Source: Candidatus Nomurabacteria bacterium
Lineage (GTDB): Bacteria; Patescibacteriota; Minisyncoccia; Phycocordibacterales; UBA9973
Direction: 5' to 3'
Length of the DNA stretch: 8,048 nucleotides
NCBI GenBank assembly: GCA_026395935.1
Contig: JAPLXT010000038.1
Coordinates: 1 to 8,048 of the forward strand
The position numbers and the translations under genes are program-made. Positions 1-5,054 of the stretch are shown piece by piece. The notes below the pieces were generated by a model. The model saw only the letters and a list, made by a program, of their open reading frames with translations. It ran no database searches and was not told the origin of the DNA. Within the stretch, counting starts at the first letter, position 1. Every line of letters starts with the position of its first letter.

Positions 1-7
1 TGATCTG

Positions 8-36
8 ATCATTGATCGAATTTGAATTAATGTCAA
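8..36 (-). promoter_or_regulatory. Possible promoter with clustered GATC sites, downstream of dpnI
   Basis: Read on the minus strand just after the dpnI stop, there is a perfect -35 box TTGACA (31-36), a 17-nt spacer and a weak -10 AATGAT (8-13). GATC occurs at 2-5, 7-10 and 14-17, overlapping or touching the -10. An ATG at 12-10 (minus) could start a further gene running off the left edge, but only four codons are visible, so no CDS is called. The weak -10 keeps confidence low. Confidence 0.35.
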
Positions 37-804
37 CTACTTTAATTTATACTTACCATAACCAATAAAATCAAGGTAATTTTTATCTCGTAAAAATTGT
101 AACTGCTGACGAATTTTATTCTTGATATGTTTATTTTCTGTGTGAATACTTTTTAACTCAGACTCAAATTTATATAAATCTGCTAATGTAAATTCTTTTT
201 TATTTAAAGCATCAATACAATTCATAATATCCAAAATCCAACCTTTTGCATCAACCTTTTTAATTTGTTTTAGAAATACTGTTTTCTGCCATTTTTCCAA
301 TACATCTTTTTTATCAAGTTCTTTTCCATTTTCAATATAAAAAATTTGTCCCGCTTTTGGGATTTTTGAAAATAAAATATTTGAGCCAACCCAGCCAGCC
401 CTTCTTGCTGTATTTTTCAGTGGTTTTCTTTTCTCGATTATCTCAGAAATAAAAAAGTGTTTAGGAACAACAAAAAAATCATTCACATTAAGAGATTCTA
501 AATAACACATAAAGAAAAAATTAGGTTTTGTAATTGAATTTATTCTTTCTACCATTTTTGAATATGCACCCGCAGGTATTGTTTTAGATATCTTTCCATT
601 CTTAGACTTTAACTCAAAATCTTCATTGCACTTTTTACAATAAAAATCTGCAACTGGTTTATTATTTACATATTCCTCAATTTTAATGTTTCCACAATTT
701 GGACAATATATTTGGTTCAAAACCCAATCCTCACTAATAACCCTTATTTGTTGGGTTTTATTTGAATAGTTAATACCTAAATTTTTATTTAAAGTTAAAT
801 TCAT
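37..804 (-). CDS. dpnI: DpnI-type restriction endonuclease, specific for methylated GATC
   Basis: This 255-residue protein aligns almost end to end with pneumococcal DpnI (254 residues) as I remember it. DpnI cuts GATC only when the adenine is methylated. The N-terminal PD-(D/E)xK nuclease domain shows the catalytic set D53, E64 and K66 (VADFYC...FELKSK). Four cysteines, C34, C37, C56 and C59, form the zinc site (CPNCGN and CKKC). The TARRAGWVG block with W138 is retained. The C-terminal part (about 183-255) matches the winged-helix domain that also reads methylated GATC, with EFTLADLYKFES and HIKNKIRQQLQFLRDK. All key residues are present, so it should be active. It starts 2 nt after the CrtC-like stop. 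An AGGAGG lies 17 nt before the ATG, too far for a normal ribosome site, so coupled translation or the AT-rich TATATA box 7 nt upstream is more likely. No methylase is visible. An active DpnI implies that the host does not carry Dam methylation. Confidence 0.96.
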   Translation of the reverse strand: MNLTLNKNLGINYSNKTQQIRVISEDWVLNQIYCPNCGNIKIEEYVNNKPVADFYCKKCNEDFELKSKNGKISKTIPAGAYSKMVERINSITKPNFFFMCYLESLNVNDFFVVPKHFFISEIIEKRKPLKNTARRAGWVGSNILFSKIPKAGQIFYIENGKELDKKDVLEKWQKTVFLKQIKKVDAKGWILDIMNCIDALNKKEFTLADLYKFESELKSIHTENKHIKNKIRQQLQFLRDKNYLDFIGYGKYKLK

Positions 805-806
805 TA

Positions 807-1886
807 TTATTTATATAAAAACCTCCTAACCCTCCCCCATATACTCTTCTTCATCTCTTCCTCCACTAAATACAAATAGCTATAGTCCGATGGGAAGCCG
901 ACGAGTTCGGTGAATCCGAGGCCGTGGATTTTCGAGCCGTTATGTTTCATCATCACTTTCATTGGGCCTTCCCAGTAATTGATCTGACCATAAATCATTT
1001 CTTGATCCTTTAAAATGGCCCTAGCTTCAATTATAAGATCAGCCTCAGGGATTTCTATCTTCCACGACAGCGGATATTTCGATTTGGTTTGCTTACTTTT
1101 GAAAAATTTATTACCAGGAGTAATCTTCACATTCTTATATTGCATCTGTTTTCCATTTTTATCAATAATATCGACTAACGTATCTGTCCCTCCTTCCTTT
1201 GCATACTCAACGCACATTATTTCTGAGCCATTGTCCATCTGGAATGAGAACCAAATCCACTTATCTTTCTTGCCTTTATATGTCGTATTGGCCCATTGAT
1301 GATCCATCCAGGCGAAACCCTCCACTTCAACATCTTCACCTTTAATATTTATACTTCCGATGACAGACATGTCAGTAAAAGAATAATAGTAGCTTCCATT
1401 CAGAGGTGTACCAACATAACCATGACCGCCTTCAAGCAGAGGCTTCTTATTAGACTCTAAAATTAAATCCAAATTTTTATTTCTGATATGAAAATCGTTT
1501 GGAGCTATTTCTACAATTTCTCCATTCAAATCGGTCCCCACTATATGTGCATTTTTATAATTTATATATAGTAAATCTTTCTTGAAACTGTCATGCGAAA
1601 TTAGCGAAATATTTTGTATCTCTTTATAACTTTTTTTCTTTGTTATATCTGAAACAACTGAATGAGCGAAGTGAACATATTCTCCTTTTTTAAAAATATC
1701 TTCAATCAGGTGCGGGGCCAGGTGCGGAATATTTACTTTACTGATATCAACTTTGAAAAAACAATCCATGAAACTATATTTCTTCCCATATTTATCCTCT
1801 AAATGCCCATTAAAATACCACCACTCCACGACGAAGTCATGCGGGCCATTATCTTTAGGTAAAATAATAGGATGTATTTGATTCAT
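807..1886 (-). CDS. CrtC/AttH-family lipocalin-like protein (carotenoid 1,2-hydratase-like)
   Basis: This 359-residue protein belongs to the lipocalin-like CrtC/AttH family (COG5621-like), which includes hydroxyneurosporene synthase and predicted hydrolases. Family signatures are EWWYFNGHL (21-29), FMDCFFK (39-45), HFAHSVVSD (72-80), and in the second half GFAWMDHQWANT (190-201) followed by WIWFSFQMDNGSEIM (210-224). The two halves fit the two lipocalin-like barrels of the family. There is no signal peptide, unlike many predicted secreted members, so a cytosolic location is inferred. The chemistry is unknown: the family name comes from water addition to carotenoid double bonds, but no carotenoid genes are in view. 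The start is supported by an extended -10 exactly 6 nt upstream. It reads directly into dpnI, probably on one transcript. Confidence 0.88.
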   Translation of the reverse strand: MNQIHPIILPKDNGPHDFVVEWWYFNGHLEDKYGKKYSFMDCFFKVDISKVNIPHLAPHLIEDIFKKGEYVHFAHSVVSDITKKKSYKEIQNISLISHDSFKKDLLYINYKNAHIVGTDLNGEIVEIAPNDFHIRNKNLDLILESNKKPLLEGGHGYVGTPLNGSYYYSFTDMSVIGSINIKGEDVEVEGFAWMDHQWANTTYKGKKDKWIWFSFQMDNGSEIMCVEYAKEGGTDTLVDIIDKNGKQMQYKNVKITPGNKFFKSKQTKSKYPLSWKIEIPEADLIIEARAILKDQEMIYGQINYWEGPMKVMMKHNGSKIHGLGFTELVGFPSDYSYLYLVEEEMKKSIWGRVRRFLYK

Positions 1887-1892
1887 AATGAA

Positions 1893-1903
1893 ATTATATC
1901 ATA
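1893..1903 (-). promoter_or_regulatory. Extended -10 promoter of the CrtC-like gene (leaderless)
   Basis: On the minus strand this reads TATGATATAAT: a perfect TATAAT preceded by the TATGn extension. It lies exactly 6 nt before the ATG at 1886, which would place transcription start on the A of the start codon. There is no convincing -35, as expected for an extended -10 promoter. No Shine-Dalgarno sequence is present. Confidence 0.7.
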
Positions 1904-1923
1904 TTATTAAAGGCAAGATATTT

Positions 1924-2226
1924 TTATTTCTGAATTAGACTCATAAGTGGAGCGAGGGCTTCACGGTGCTTCATTAATTCTGCCTTGTATTTGTTCATTA
2001 CAAGTATCGCTGCATATTGCTCTGCTGTACCTGCTTTCTTCTTCTCATCTATTTCTTTTGTGATTTTCTCAAAAAGCGCTTTGACTTCTTTGTCTCCTTC
2101 AAGAGCCTTTAAACTCGCAGCAAGTTCTGGGTTGTCTTCTAGTTGTTTAGTAATTTGTTCTGCTTGGTCTTTCGACATGCCCTTCATTTGAAGAACCTTT
2201 TTTGTTATATATGATTTGAATCCCAT
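1924..2226 (-). CDS. Small helical protein of unknown function
   Basis: I cannot assign a function to this 100-residue protein. It is rich in Lys, Glu, Ala, Met and Leu, has no signal peptide or membrane segment, and looks entirely alpha-helical. Three helices are suggested: about 16-46 (a KDQAEQITKQLEDNPELAASLKAL stretch), 46-64 (KEVKALFEKITKEIDEKK) and 66-99 (a YAAILVMNKYKAEL stretch). The NPEL turn and the C-terminal MNKY...L pattern resemble small conserved hypothetical proteins I associate with Parcubacteria; this is from memory and tentative. The gene is real on the evidence of a clean extended -10 exactly 6 nt before its ATG and placement in a packed gene string. It is divergent from miaA, and 37 nt separate its stop from the CrtC-like start codon. 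Confidence 0.8.
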   Translation of the reverse strand: MGFKSYITKKVLQMKGMSKDQAEQITKQLEDNPELAASLKALEGDKEVKALFEKITKEIDEKKKAGTAEQYAAILVMNKYKAELMKHREALAPLMSLIQK

Positions 2227-2232
2227 CTCGGC

Positions 2233-2257
2233 ATTTTAACATAAAGTATGCTAAAAT
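2233..2257. promoter_or_regulatory. Palindromic divergent promoter between the 100-residue gene and miaA
   Basis: Two extended -10 elements face away from each other in a 25-bp near-palindrome, with arms ATTTTA-a-CATA and TATG-c-TAAAAT around AAG (10 of 12 positions pair). On the minus strand TATGtTAAAAT ends 6 nt before the ATG at 2226. On the plus strand TATGcTAAAAT (2247-2257) ends 7 nt before the ATG at 2265. No -35 box or Shine-Dalgarno site is seen on either side. The two polymerase sites touch, so they are likely mutually exclusive. Confidence 0.68.
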
Positions 2258-2264
2258 GCGAAAT

Positions 2265-3158
2265 ATGAAAATTATCGTTGTATTGGGTCAAACTGCCACA
2301 GGCAAAAGCGACTTTGCTGTGGACGTTGCGAGACAAATAAATGGTGAAATAATATCAGCTGACTCTAGGCAGGTATATAAAGGTATGAATCTAGGTACTG
2401 GTAAAATCACTAAAAAAGAAATGCTAGGTGTGCCACACTATCTACTAGATGTTATTAATCCATCAAAAGTTTTCACTGTGAACGATTTCCAAAAGAAAGC
2501 TCTGAAAGAAATCGACACGATATATAAAAGAGGCAAAGTGCCAATAATCTGCGGCGGTACGGGATTCTATATAGATGCAATTGTGAATGGTACAATGTTC
2601 CCTGACGTTCCTCCAAATAAAAAGCTCCGGACTGAACTTTACCTACTCGATGCGATCGCATTGAGTAGGTATTTAGAAAAATTAGATCCTGAAAGATTAA
2701 AAACAATTGATAAAAATAATAAAGTGCGTCTCGTTCGTGCAATAGAGATAGCTAAGGCACTCGGTAAGGTCCCTAAAGTTATTGCTAATAAAAATAATTT
2801 TGAATTATTAAAAATTGGGCTTACCCTACCACCAGAAATTCTAAAAGAAAGAATTTATACTCGCCTACTCTCTCGTATCAAAAAAGGAATGGCGAAAGAA
2901 ATTGAAAATCTACACAAGGGTGGAATAACTTGGAAGCGCTTACATTCCTTCGGTCTTGAGTACAGATACGTGTCAATGTACTTGCAGGGTAAATTTACAA
3001 AATCCGAAATGATAGAAAAATTAAACACTGAGATATGGCACTTCGCGAAACGTCAAAATACTTGGTTCAAAAGAGACACCAATACTATCTGGATAAATCC
3101 ACTCAAAAAAAGTGACAAAATTAAGGTAATGAAGGAGGTAAAAAGGTTTTTGAAATAA
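2265..3158 (+). CDS. miaA: tRNA dimethylallyltransferase
   Basis: MiaA transfers a dimethylallyl group from DMAPP to N6 of A37 in tRNAs that read UNN codons (i6A37). The 297-residue length is normal. Visible motifs are the P-loop GQTATGKS (8-15), SADSRQVYKGMNLGTGK (31-47) with catalytic-type D33, GGTGFYI (97-103), the RLVRAIEIA block (155-163) after the tRNA-binding insert, and the C-terminal AKRQNTWFKR (261-270). An in-frame ATG at 2256 adds three residues (MRN). I prefer 2265 because it gives the usual MKIIVVLG start and sits 7 nt after the extended -10 box, while 2256 overlaps that box. There is no Shine-Dalgarno sequence. The next gene is tRNA-Trp, whose A36-A37-A38 is the motif MiaA recognises. 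Codons 126-136 contain a long palindrome, listed separately. Confidence 0.96.
   Translation: MKIIVVLGQTATGKSDFAVDVARQINGEIISADSRQVYKGMNLGTGKITKKEMLGVPHYLLDVINPSKVFTVNDFQKKALKEIDTIYKRGKVPIICGGTGFYIDAIVNGTMFPDVPPNKKLRTELYLLDAIALSRYLEKLDPERLKTIDKNNKVRLVRAIEIAKALGKVPKVIANKNNFELLKIGLTLPPEILKERIYTRLLSRIKKGMAKEIENLHKGGITWKRLHSFGLEYRYVSMYLQGKFTKSEMIEKLNTEIWHFAKRQNTWFKRDTNTIWINPLKKSDKIKVMKEVKRFLK
2640..2671. repeat. 32-bp near-perfect palindrome inside miaA
   Basis: Arms TACCTACTC (2640-2648) and GAGTAGGTA (2663-2671) flank a perfect 12-bp palindrome ATGCGATCGCAT (2650-2661). The only non-Watson-Crick position is G2649 opposite T2662, which can pair as G-U in RNA. It covers miaA residues about 126-136, in the insert region of the protein, without breaking the frame. 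Its core GCGATCGC contains a GATC site. Confidence 0.8.
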
Positions 3159-3177
3159 ACAAATTTTGTAGTATACT
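3150..3177 (+). promoter_or_regulatory. Promoter of the tRNA-Trp gene
   Basis: A -35 TTGAAA (3150-3155), a 16-nt spacer and a -10 TATACT (3172-3177) put transcription start near 3184, about five nt before the mature tRNA. The -35 overlaps the last miaA codons and stop, so the tRNA can be made independently as well as by read-through from miaA. Confidence 0.65.
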
Positions 3178-3188
3178 CCTATTTGCAA

Positions 3189-3259
3189 GGGCGATTAGTT
3201 TAGTGGTAGAACAACGGTTTCCAAAACCGTTGGTGGGGGTTCGATTCCTCCATCGCCCG
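3189..3259 (+). tRNA. trnW: tRNA-Trp, anticodon CCA
   Basis: The cloverleaf folds fully. Acceptor stem GGGCGAT (3189-3195) pairs with ATCGCCC (3252-3258), with discriminator G3259. The D arm lies at 3198-3212. The anticodon stem ACGGT/ACCGT (3214-3218/3226-3230) encloses loop TTCCAAA with anticodon CCA at 3221-3223. The variable loop has 4 nt. The T arm lies at 3235-3251 with loop TTCGATT and one G-T pair. CCA is not encoded (the genome reads CAA after G73), so it must be added by nucleotidyltransferase. A36-A37-A38 (3223-3225) is the MiaA recognition triplet, consistent with i6A37 made by the gene just upstream. Confidence 0.96.
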
Positions 3260-3262
3260 CAA
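3246..3262 (+). repeat. Direct repeat copy 1: 3' end of tRNA-Trp
   Basis: The 17-bp TCCTCCATCGCCCGCAA covers the end of the T arm, the acceptor 3' strand, the discriminator and three flanking bases. It recurs exactly at 3410-3426, 164 bp downstream. Duplication of a tRNA 3' end is the usual footprint of integrase-mediated insertion, but only a short non-coding segment lies between the copies. Confidence 0.85.
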
Positions 3263-3288
3263 AAAAAGACAGCATTAGCTGTTTTTTT
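3263..3288. terminator. Intrinsic terminator after tRNA-Trp
   Basis: The stem ACAGC/GCTGT (3269-3273/3278-3282) with loop ATTA is extended by a G-T pair and five A-T pairs. It has T7 on the 3' side (3282-3288) and A7 on the 5' side, so it could work in both directions. It would end the miaA/tRNA-Trp transcript. Confidence 0.75.
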
Positions 3289-3291
3289 GTT

Positions 3292-3422
3292 GGGCGATAG
3301 CAAGCAAACTGCTTTGCTTGTGTGGAGGAAGCGAAAGACTTTTCGTTCTCTTGTGATAACAAGAGCGAAAAGTACCTGCCGATGTAATCGGAGATAAGCG
3401 TAGTCGCGGTCCTCCATCGCCC
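3292..3422 (+). ncRNA. Unidentified structured element, candidate small RNA or tRNA-Trp-derived repeat
   Basis: This 131-nt segment begins GGGCGAT, like tRNA-Trp, and ends ATCGCCC, so its ends pair (3292-3298/3416-3422). A second helix GGAGGA/TCCTCC (3324-3329/3410-3415) stacks directly on the first along the 3' strand, and GCGA/TCGC (3331-3334/3404-3407) continues it. Side hairpins are CAAGCAAA-CTGC-TTTGCTTG (3301-3320), a 15-bp hairpin at 3338-3373 (ACTTTTCG/CGAAAAGT plus CTCTTGT/ACAAGAG, loop GATA, TT bulge) and CCGAT-GTA-ATCGG (3379-3391). There is no good promoter of its own and no tRNA anticodon or T loop. I recognise no known RNA family. It may be a structured RNA or only a folded mobile repeat, and the strand is chosen by analogy with the tRNA. 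Confidence 0.45.
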
Positions 3423-3426
3423 GCAA
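3410..3426 (+). repeat. Direct repeat copy 2: duplicate of the tRNA-Trp 3' end
   Basis: Exact second copy of the 17-bp sequence at 3246-3262. Here it forms the 3' strand of the closing helices of the structured element, and the T-loop sequence before it is missing. Confidence 0.85.
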
Positions 3427-3435
3427 GTACATAAT

Positions 3436-3461
3436 AAAAAATCCCCAGATGGGGATTTTTT
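3436..3461. terminator. Bidirectional terminator between the structured element and rpmG
   Basis: ATCCCC (3441-3446) pairs with GGGGAT (3451-3456) around the loop AGAT, flanked by A5 on the left (3436-3440) and T5 on the right (3457-3461). It is a typical intrinsic terminator for converging transcripts: tRNA-Trp/structured element from the left and rpmG from the right. The rpmG stop codon overlaps its T tract. Confidence 0.85.
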
Positions 3462-3618
3462 ATTTTTTCATTTCTTTGTGTTTAGTGTTTACTTTGCACC
3501 ACTTACAAAACTTCTTAAGCTCAATCTTTTTAGTGACGAGTTTCTTGTTTTTGCTTGACCAGTAATTAATGTGTTTACATTTAGTACAGCCTAATTTGAA
3601 AAGTCTATCTTGTGACAT
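3460..3618 (-). CDS. rpmG: 50S ribosomal protein bL33
   Basis: This 52-residue protein is bL33 of the large ribosomal subunit, near the E site. It starts MSQDRLFKLGCTKCK and continues with HINYWSSKNKK, the family's (Y/W)-x-S/T-x-KNKK-like core. Two CxxC pairs, C11/C14 and C38/C41 (CKWC), make the zinc-binding C+ form. It is Lys-rich and of standard length. Its TAA stop (3460-3462) overlaps the T tract of the terminator. A -10 box lies 7 nt before the ATG, so the mRNA is nearly leaderless; the AGGG in the leader is too close to act as a normal Shine-Dalgarno site. Upstream on the same strand is alr, but rpmG has its own promoter. Confidence 0.93.
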   Translation of the reverse strand: MSQDRLFKLGCTKCKHINYWSSKNKKLVTKKIELKKFCKWCKVNTKHKEMKK

Positions 3619-3625
3619 AATCCCT

Positions 3626-3654
3626 ACAATACTATAAAACTCTTAAAAATGCAA
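3626..3654 (-). promoter_or_regulatory. Promoter of rpmG
   Basis: On the minus strand, -35 TTGCAT (3649-3654), a 17-nt spacer and -10 TATTGT (3626-3631), which ends 7 nt before the rpmG ATG. Predicted transcription start is within one or two bases of the start codon. It lies in the 47-nt gap between alr and rpmG. Confidence 0.55.
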
Positions 3655-3670
3655 TAGAAAGGCCTCTATT
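3653..3670 (-). terminator. Weak hairpin at the alr stop codon
   Basis: AATAGA (3653-3658) pairs with TCTATT (3665-3670) around a 6-nt loop. On the minus strand it is followed by GCATTTTTAAG. It overlaps the alr TAG stop and the -35 box of rpmG. It is short and AT-rich, so termination would be partial at best. Confidence 0.3.
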
Positions 3671-4799
3671 TTACAACCCTTGGTAATAAAGCATTTATTT
3701 TCGTTGTAACCTCATAATTGATAGTCCCCATCTTTTGAGCCAATTCTTCTACTGTTATTTTATTCTTCCCTTGAATACCAATTATCACAACCTCATCATC
3801 AGGAATAACGTCCTTAATGTGTGACACATCCACCACTGTCATGTTCATAGCAACTCGTCCAAGTATCTTTGCCTTTTTGCCTTTTATCAAAAATTCCCCA
3901 TTATTTGACATTGTCCTAGTAAGTCCATCACAGTAACCTTGCGGAATGACGGCGATTTTTGTCGCCTTTTTTGTAATATATGTAAGTCCATAACCAATAG
4001 GATAATTCGCTGGGATAACTTTTACTTGAGCCACGTGAGTCACCCATTTCAAAATTGGTTTTAGAATTATTTTCTTTTTATTTAAATATTCTAAATGGTC
4101 ACTTGGCCACAAACCATAAAGTCCAATACCCAGACGAACTATACTGTGTAGATTCTCCCTTTTCTCATATACAAGAATTCCAGAAGTTGCCGATATATGG
4201 GTATTGATATCAGGAAATCCTTTTTCTTTAAAGATTTTTACACATTTATGGTACGTTTCTATCTGCCGCTCTGCATGAGTTCTATTCATCGTATCTTCTA
4301 TGTTTGCAAAATGTGAATAAACTCCATCTAAAATAATATTTTTAAGATTCTTAATTTCTTTTATAATATTTTCTGTCTGACTTGGCATTATACCCTCGCG
4401 ACCAAGGTATGAATCAATGGCTAAGTGTATTTTTATTTTCTTTTTCAAAATTCCTGCTGTATGATTTATTTTCAAAATATGAATCAAATCAAAAGCCGAG
4501 ATTATCGCATTTATTTTTATGGCTCTCTTTATACCATCTTCATTTAAATATCCAAATATTAAAATTGGCTTTTTAGTTACACTTCTAACCCTCTCTGCCT
4601 CTTCGATACTATCCACTTGAAAGTAATCCACATAAGGACTGCTAACCTTAGCAACTTCCATATCTCCATGACCATAAGCATTGGCTTTCACCACTCCCGC
4701 AATTTTTGTTTTACCTTTCAATAAACCTCTAAATTGCTTGATATTACGTATCAAATTTTCTTTAGAAATCTCTATATATGATAGTAAATTATTCTGCAT
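3666..4799 (-). CDS. alr: Alanine racemase (PLP-dependent)
   Basis: This enzyme interconverts L- and D-alanine in the cytosol to supply D-Ala for peptidoglycan, so the host probably makes its own wall peptide. The 377-residue length is standard. The PLP lysine is K38 in VVKANAYGHG. The TIM-barrel domain continues with DSYLGREG (129-136), DGVYSHFAN (158-166) and VRLGIGLYGLWP (221-232). The C-terminal beta domain has the second catalytic residue Y270 in IGYGLTY, then QGYCDGLTR (287-295) and LGRVAMNMTVVD (313-324), where most relatives have GRVxMDQ. Catalytic residues are intact despite these small departures. The first 25 residues fit the usual start (YIEISKENLIRNI), and a good promoter abuts the ATG. 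Downstream is rpmG on the same strand. Confidence 0.96.
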   Translation of the reverse strand: MQNNLLSYIEISKENLIRNIKQFRGLLKGKTKIAGVVKANAYGHGDMEVAKVSSPYVDYFQVDSIEEAERVRSVTKKPILIFGYLNEDGIKRAIKINAIISAFDLIHILKINHTAGILKKKIKIHLAIDSYLGREGIMPSQTENIIKEIKNLKNIILDGVYSHFANIEDTMNRTHAERQIETYHKCVKIFKEKGFPDINTHISATSGILVYEKRENLHSIVRLGIGLYGLWPSDHLEYLNKKKIILKPILKWVTHVAQVKVIPANYPIGYGLTYITKKATKIAVIPQGYCDGLTRTMSNNGEFLIKGKKAKILGRVAMNMTVVDVSHIKDVIPDDEVVIIGIQGKNKITVEELAQKMGTINYEVTTKINALLPRVVK

Positions 4800-4807
4800 G
4801 TGTGTCT

Positions 4808-4835
4808 ATTGTACCAAGTCCGAACCTATTTTCAA
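4808..4835 (-). promoter_or_regulatory. Promoter of alr (near-leaderless)
   Basis: On the minus strand, -35 TTGAAA (4830-4835), a 16-nt spacer and -10 TACAAT (4808-4813) with a TG one base upstream (TGgTACAAT). The -10 ends 8 nt before the ATG at 4799, leaving a leader of about two bases. Its spacer contains one arm (4817-4824) of a long-range inverted repeat with 4997-5004. Confidence 0.7.
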
Positions 4836-5004
4836 AACAAAAGCTAATCGCACGCGCGGAGTGCGTGGTGGCTCTAAACTAAATCATACGCTCCACGAAA
4901 GCCCCGCCACCGCCTCGCTTCACTCGGCAACCCCAAAAAGTTTTTCTTTTTGTGGTTCTGCCCTCCAAGTATTCGGGCAGTGTGGCGGGGCTTCAATTCG
5001 GACT
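4817..5004. other. Hairpin-rich non-coding region upstream of alr
   Basis: There is no credible gene between 4800 and 5143; open frames here overlap genes in the wrong frame or lack protein-like composition. The stretch is richer in G+C than its surroundings and made of nested inverted repeats. AGTCCGAA (4817-4824) pairs with TTCGGACT (4997-5004). CGCAC/GTGCG lies at 4849-4865. AAGCCCCGCCAC (4899-4910) pairs with GTGGCGGGGCTT (4982-4993), enclosing AACCCCAAAAAG/CTTTTTGTGGTT (4929-4957, one mismatch) and CTGCCC/GGGCAG (4958-4980). It could be an RNA, a folded mobile repeat, or a regulatory region for alr; I do not recognise it. Confidence 0.6.
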
Positions 5005-5054
5005 CGGTTTTGCGAAAACTATTTTCTGGGGATATGGATTTTCGCAAAACCGAG
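5003..5054. repeat. 16-bp-arm inverted repeat in the left bracket copy
   Basis: CTCGGTTTTGCGAAAA (5003-5018) and TTTTCGCAAAACCGAG (5039-5054) are perfectly complementary around a 20-nt loop. On the plus strand the hairpin is followed by a T-rich tract (5058-5069). In the right copy the same hairpin occupies 7999-8048 and runs off the window. Confidence 0.85.

Noticed and set aside
822..827. AGGAGG (minus strand) as the ribosome-binding site that sets a different dpnI start
   Set aside because: It is 17 nt from the only ATG that matches the DpnI N-terminus, and no start codon lies at normal spacing.
1015..1299. Plus-strand frames opposite the CrtC-like gene (1015-1299) and the 100-residue gene (1985-2191)
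   Set aside because: They are antisense shadows of genes with clear motifs or promoters on the minus strand.
2473..2742. Minus-strand frame inside miaA
   Set aside because: It is antisense to highly conserved MiaA motifs, with no start signal.
3292..3422. Second functional tRNA-Trp gene
   Set aside because: Only the acceptor ends match; there is no anticodon arm, D loop or T loop, so it cannot be an ordinary tRNA.
3246..3426. CRISPR array based on two exact 17-bp repeats
   Set aside because: There are only two copies 164 bp apart, one is part of a tRNA, and there are no regular spacers or cas genes.
3121..3432. Open frames on both strands across the tRNA-Trp region (minus 3121-3432, plus 3203-3397)
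   Set aside because: They read through the tRNA, a terminator and hairpins, and have no protein-like composition or start signal.
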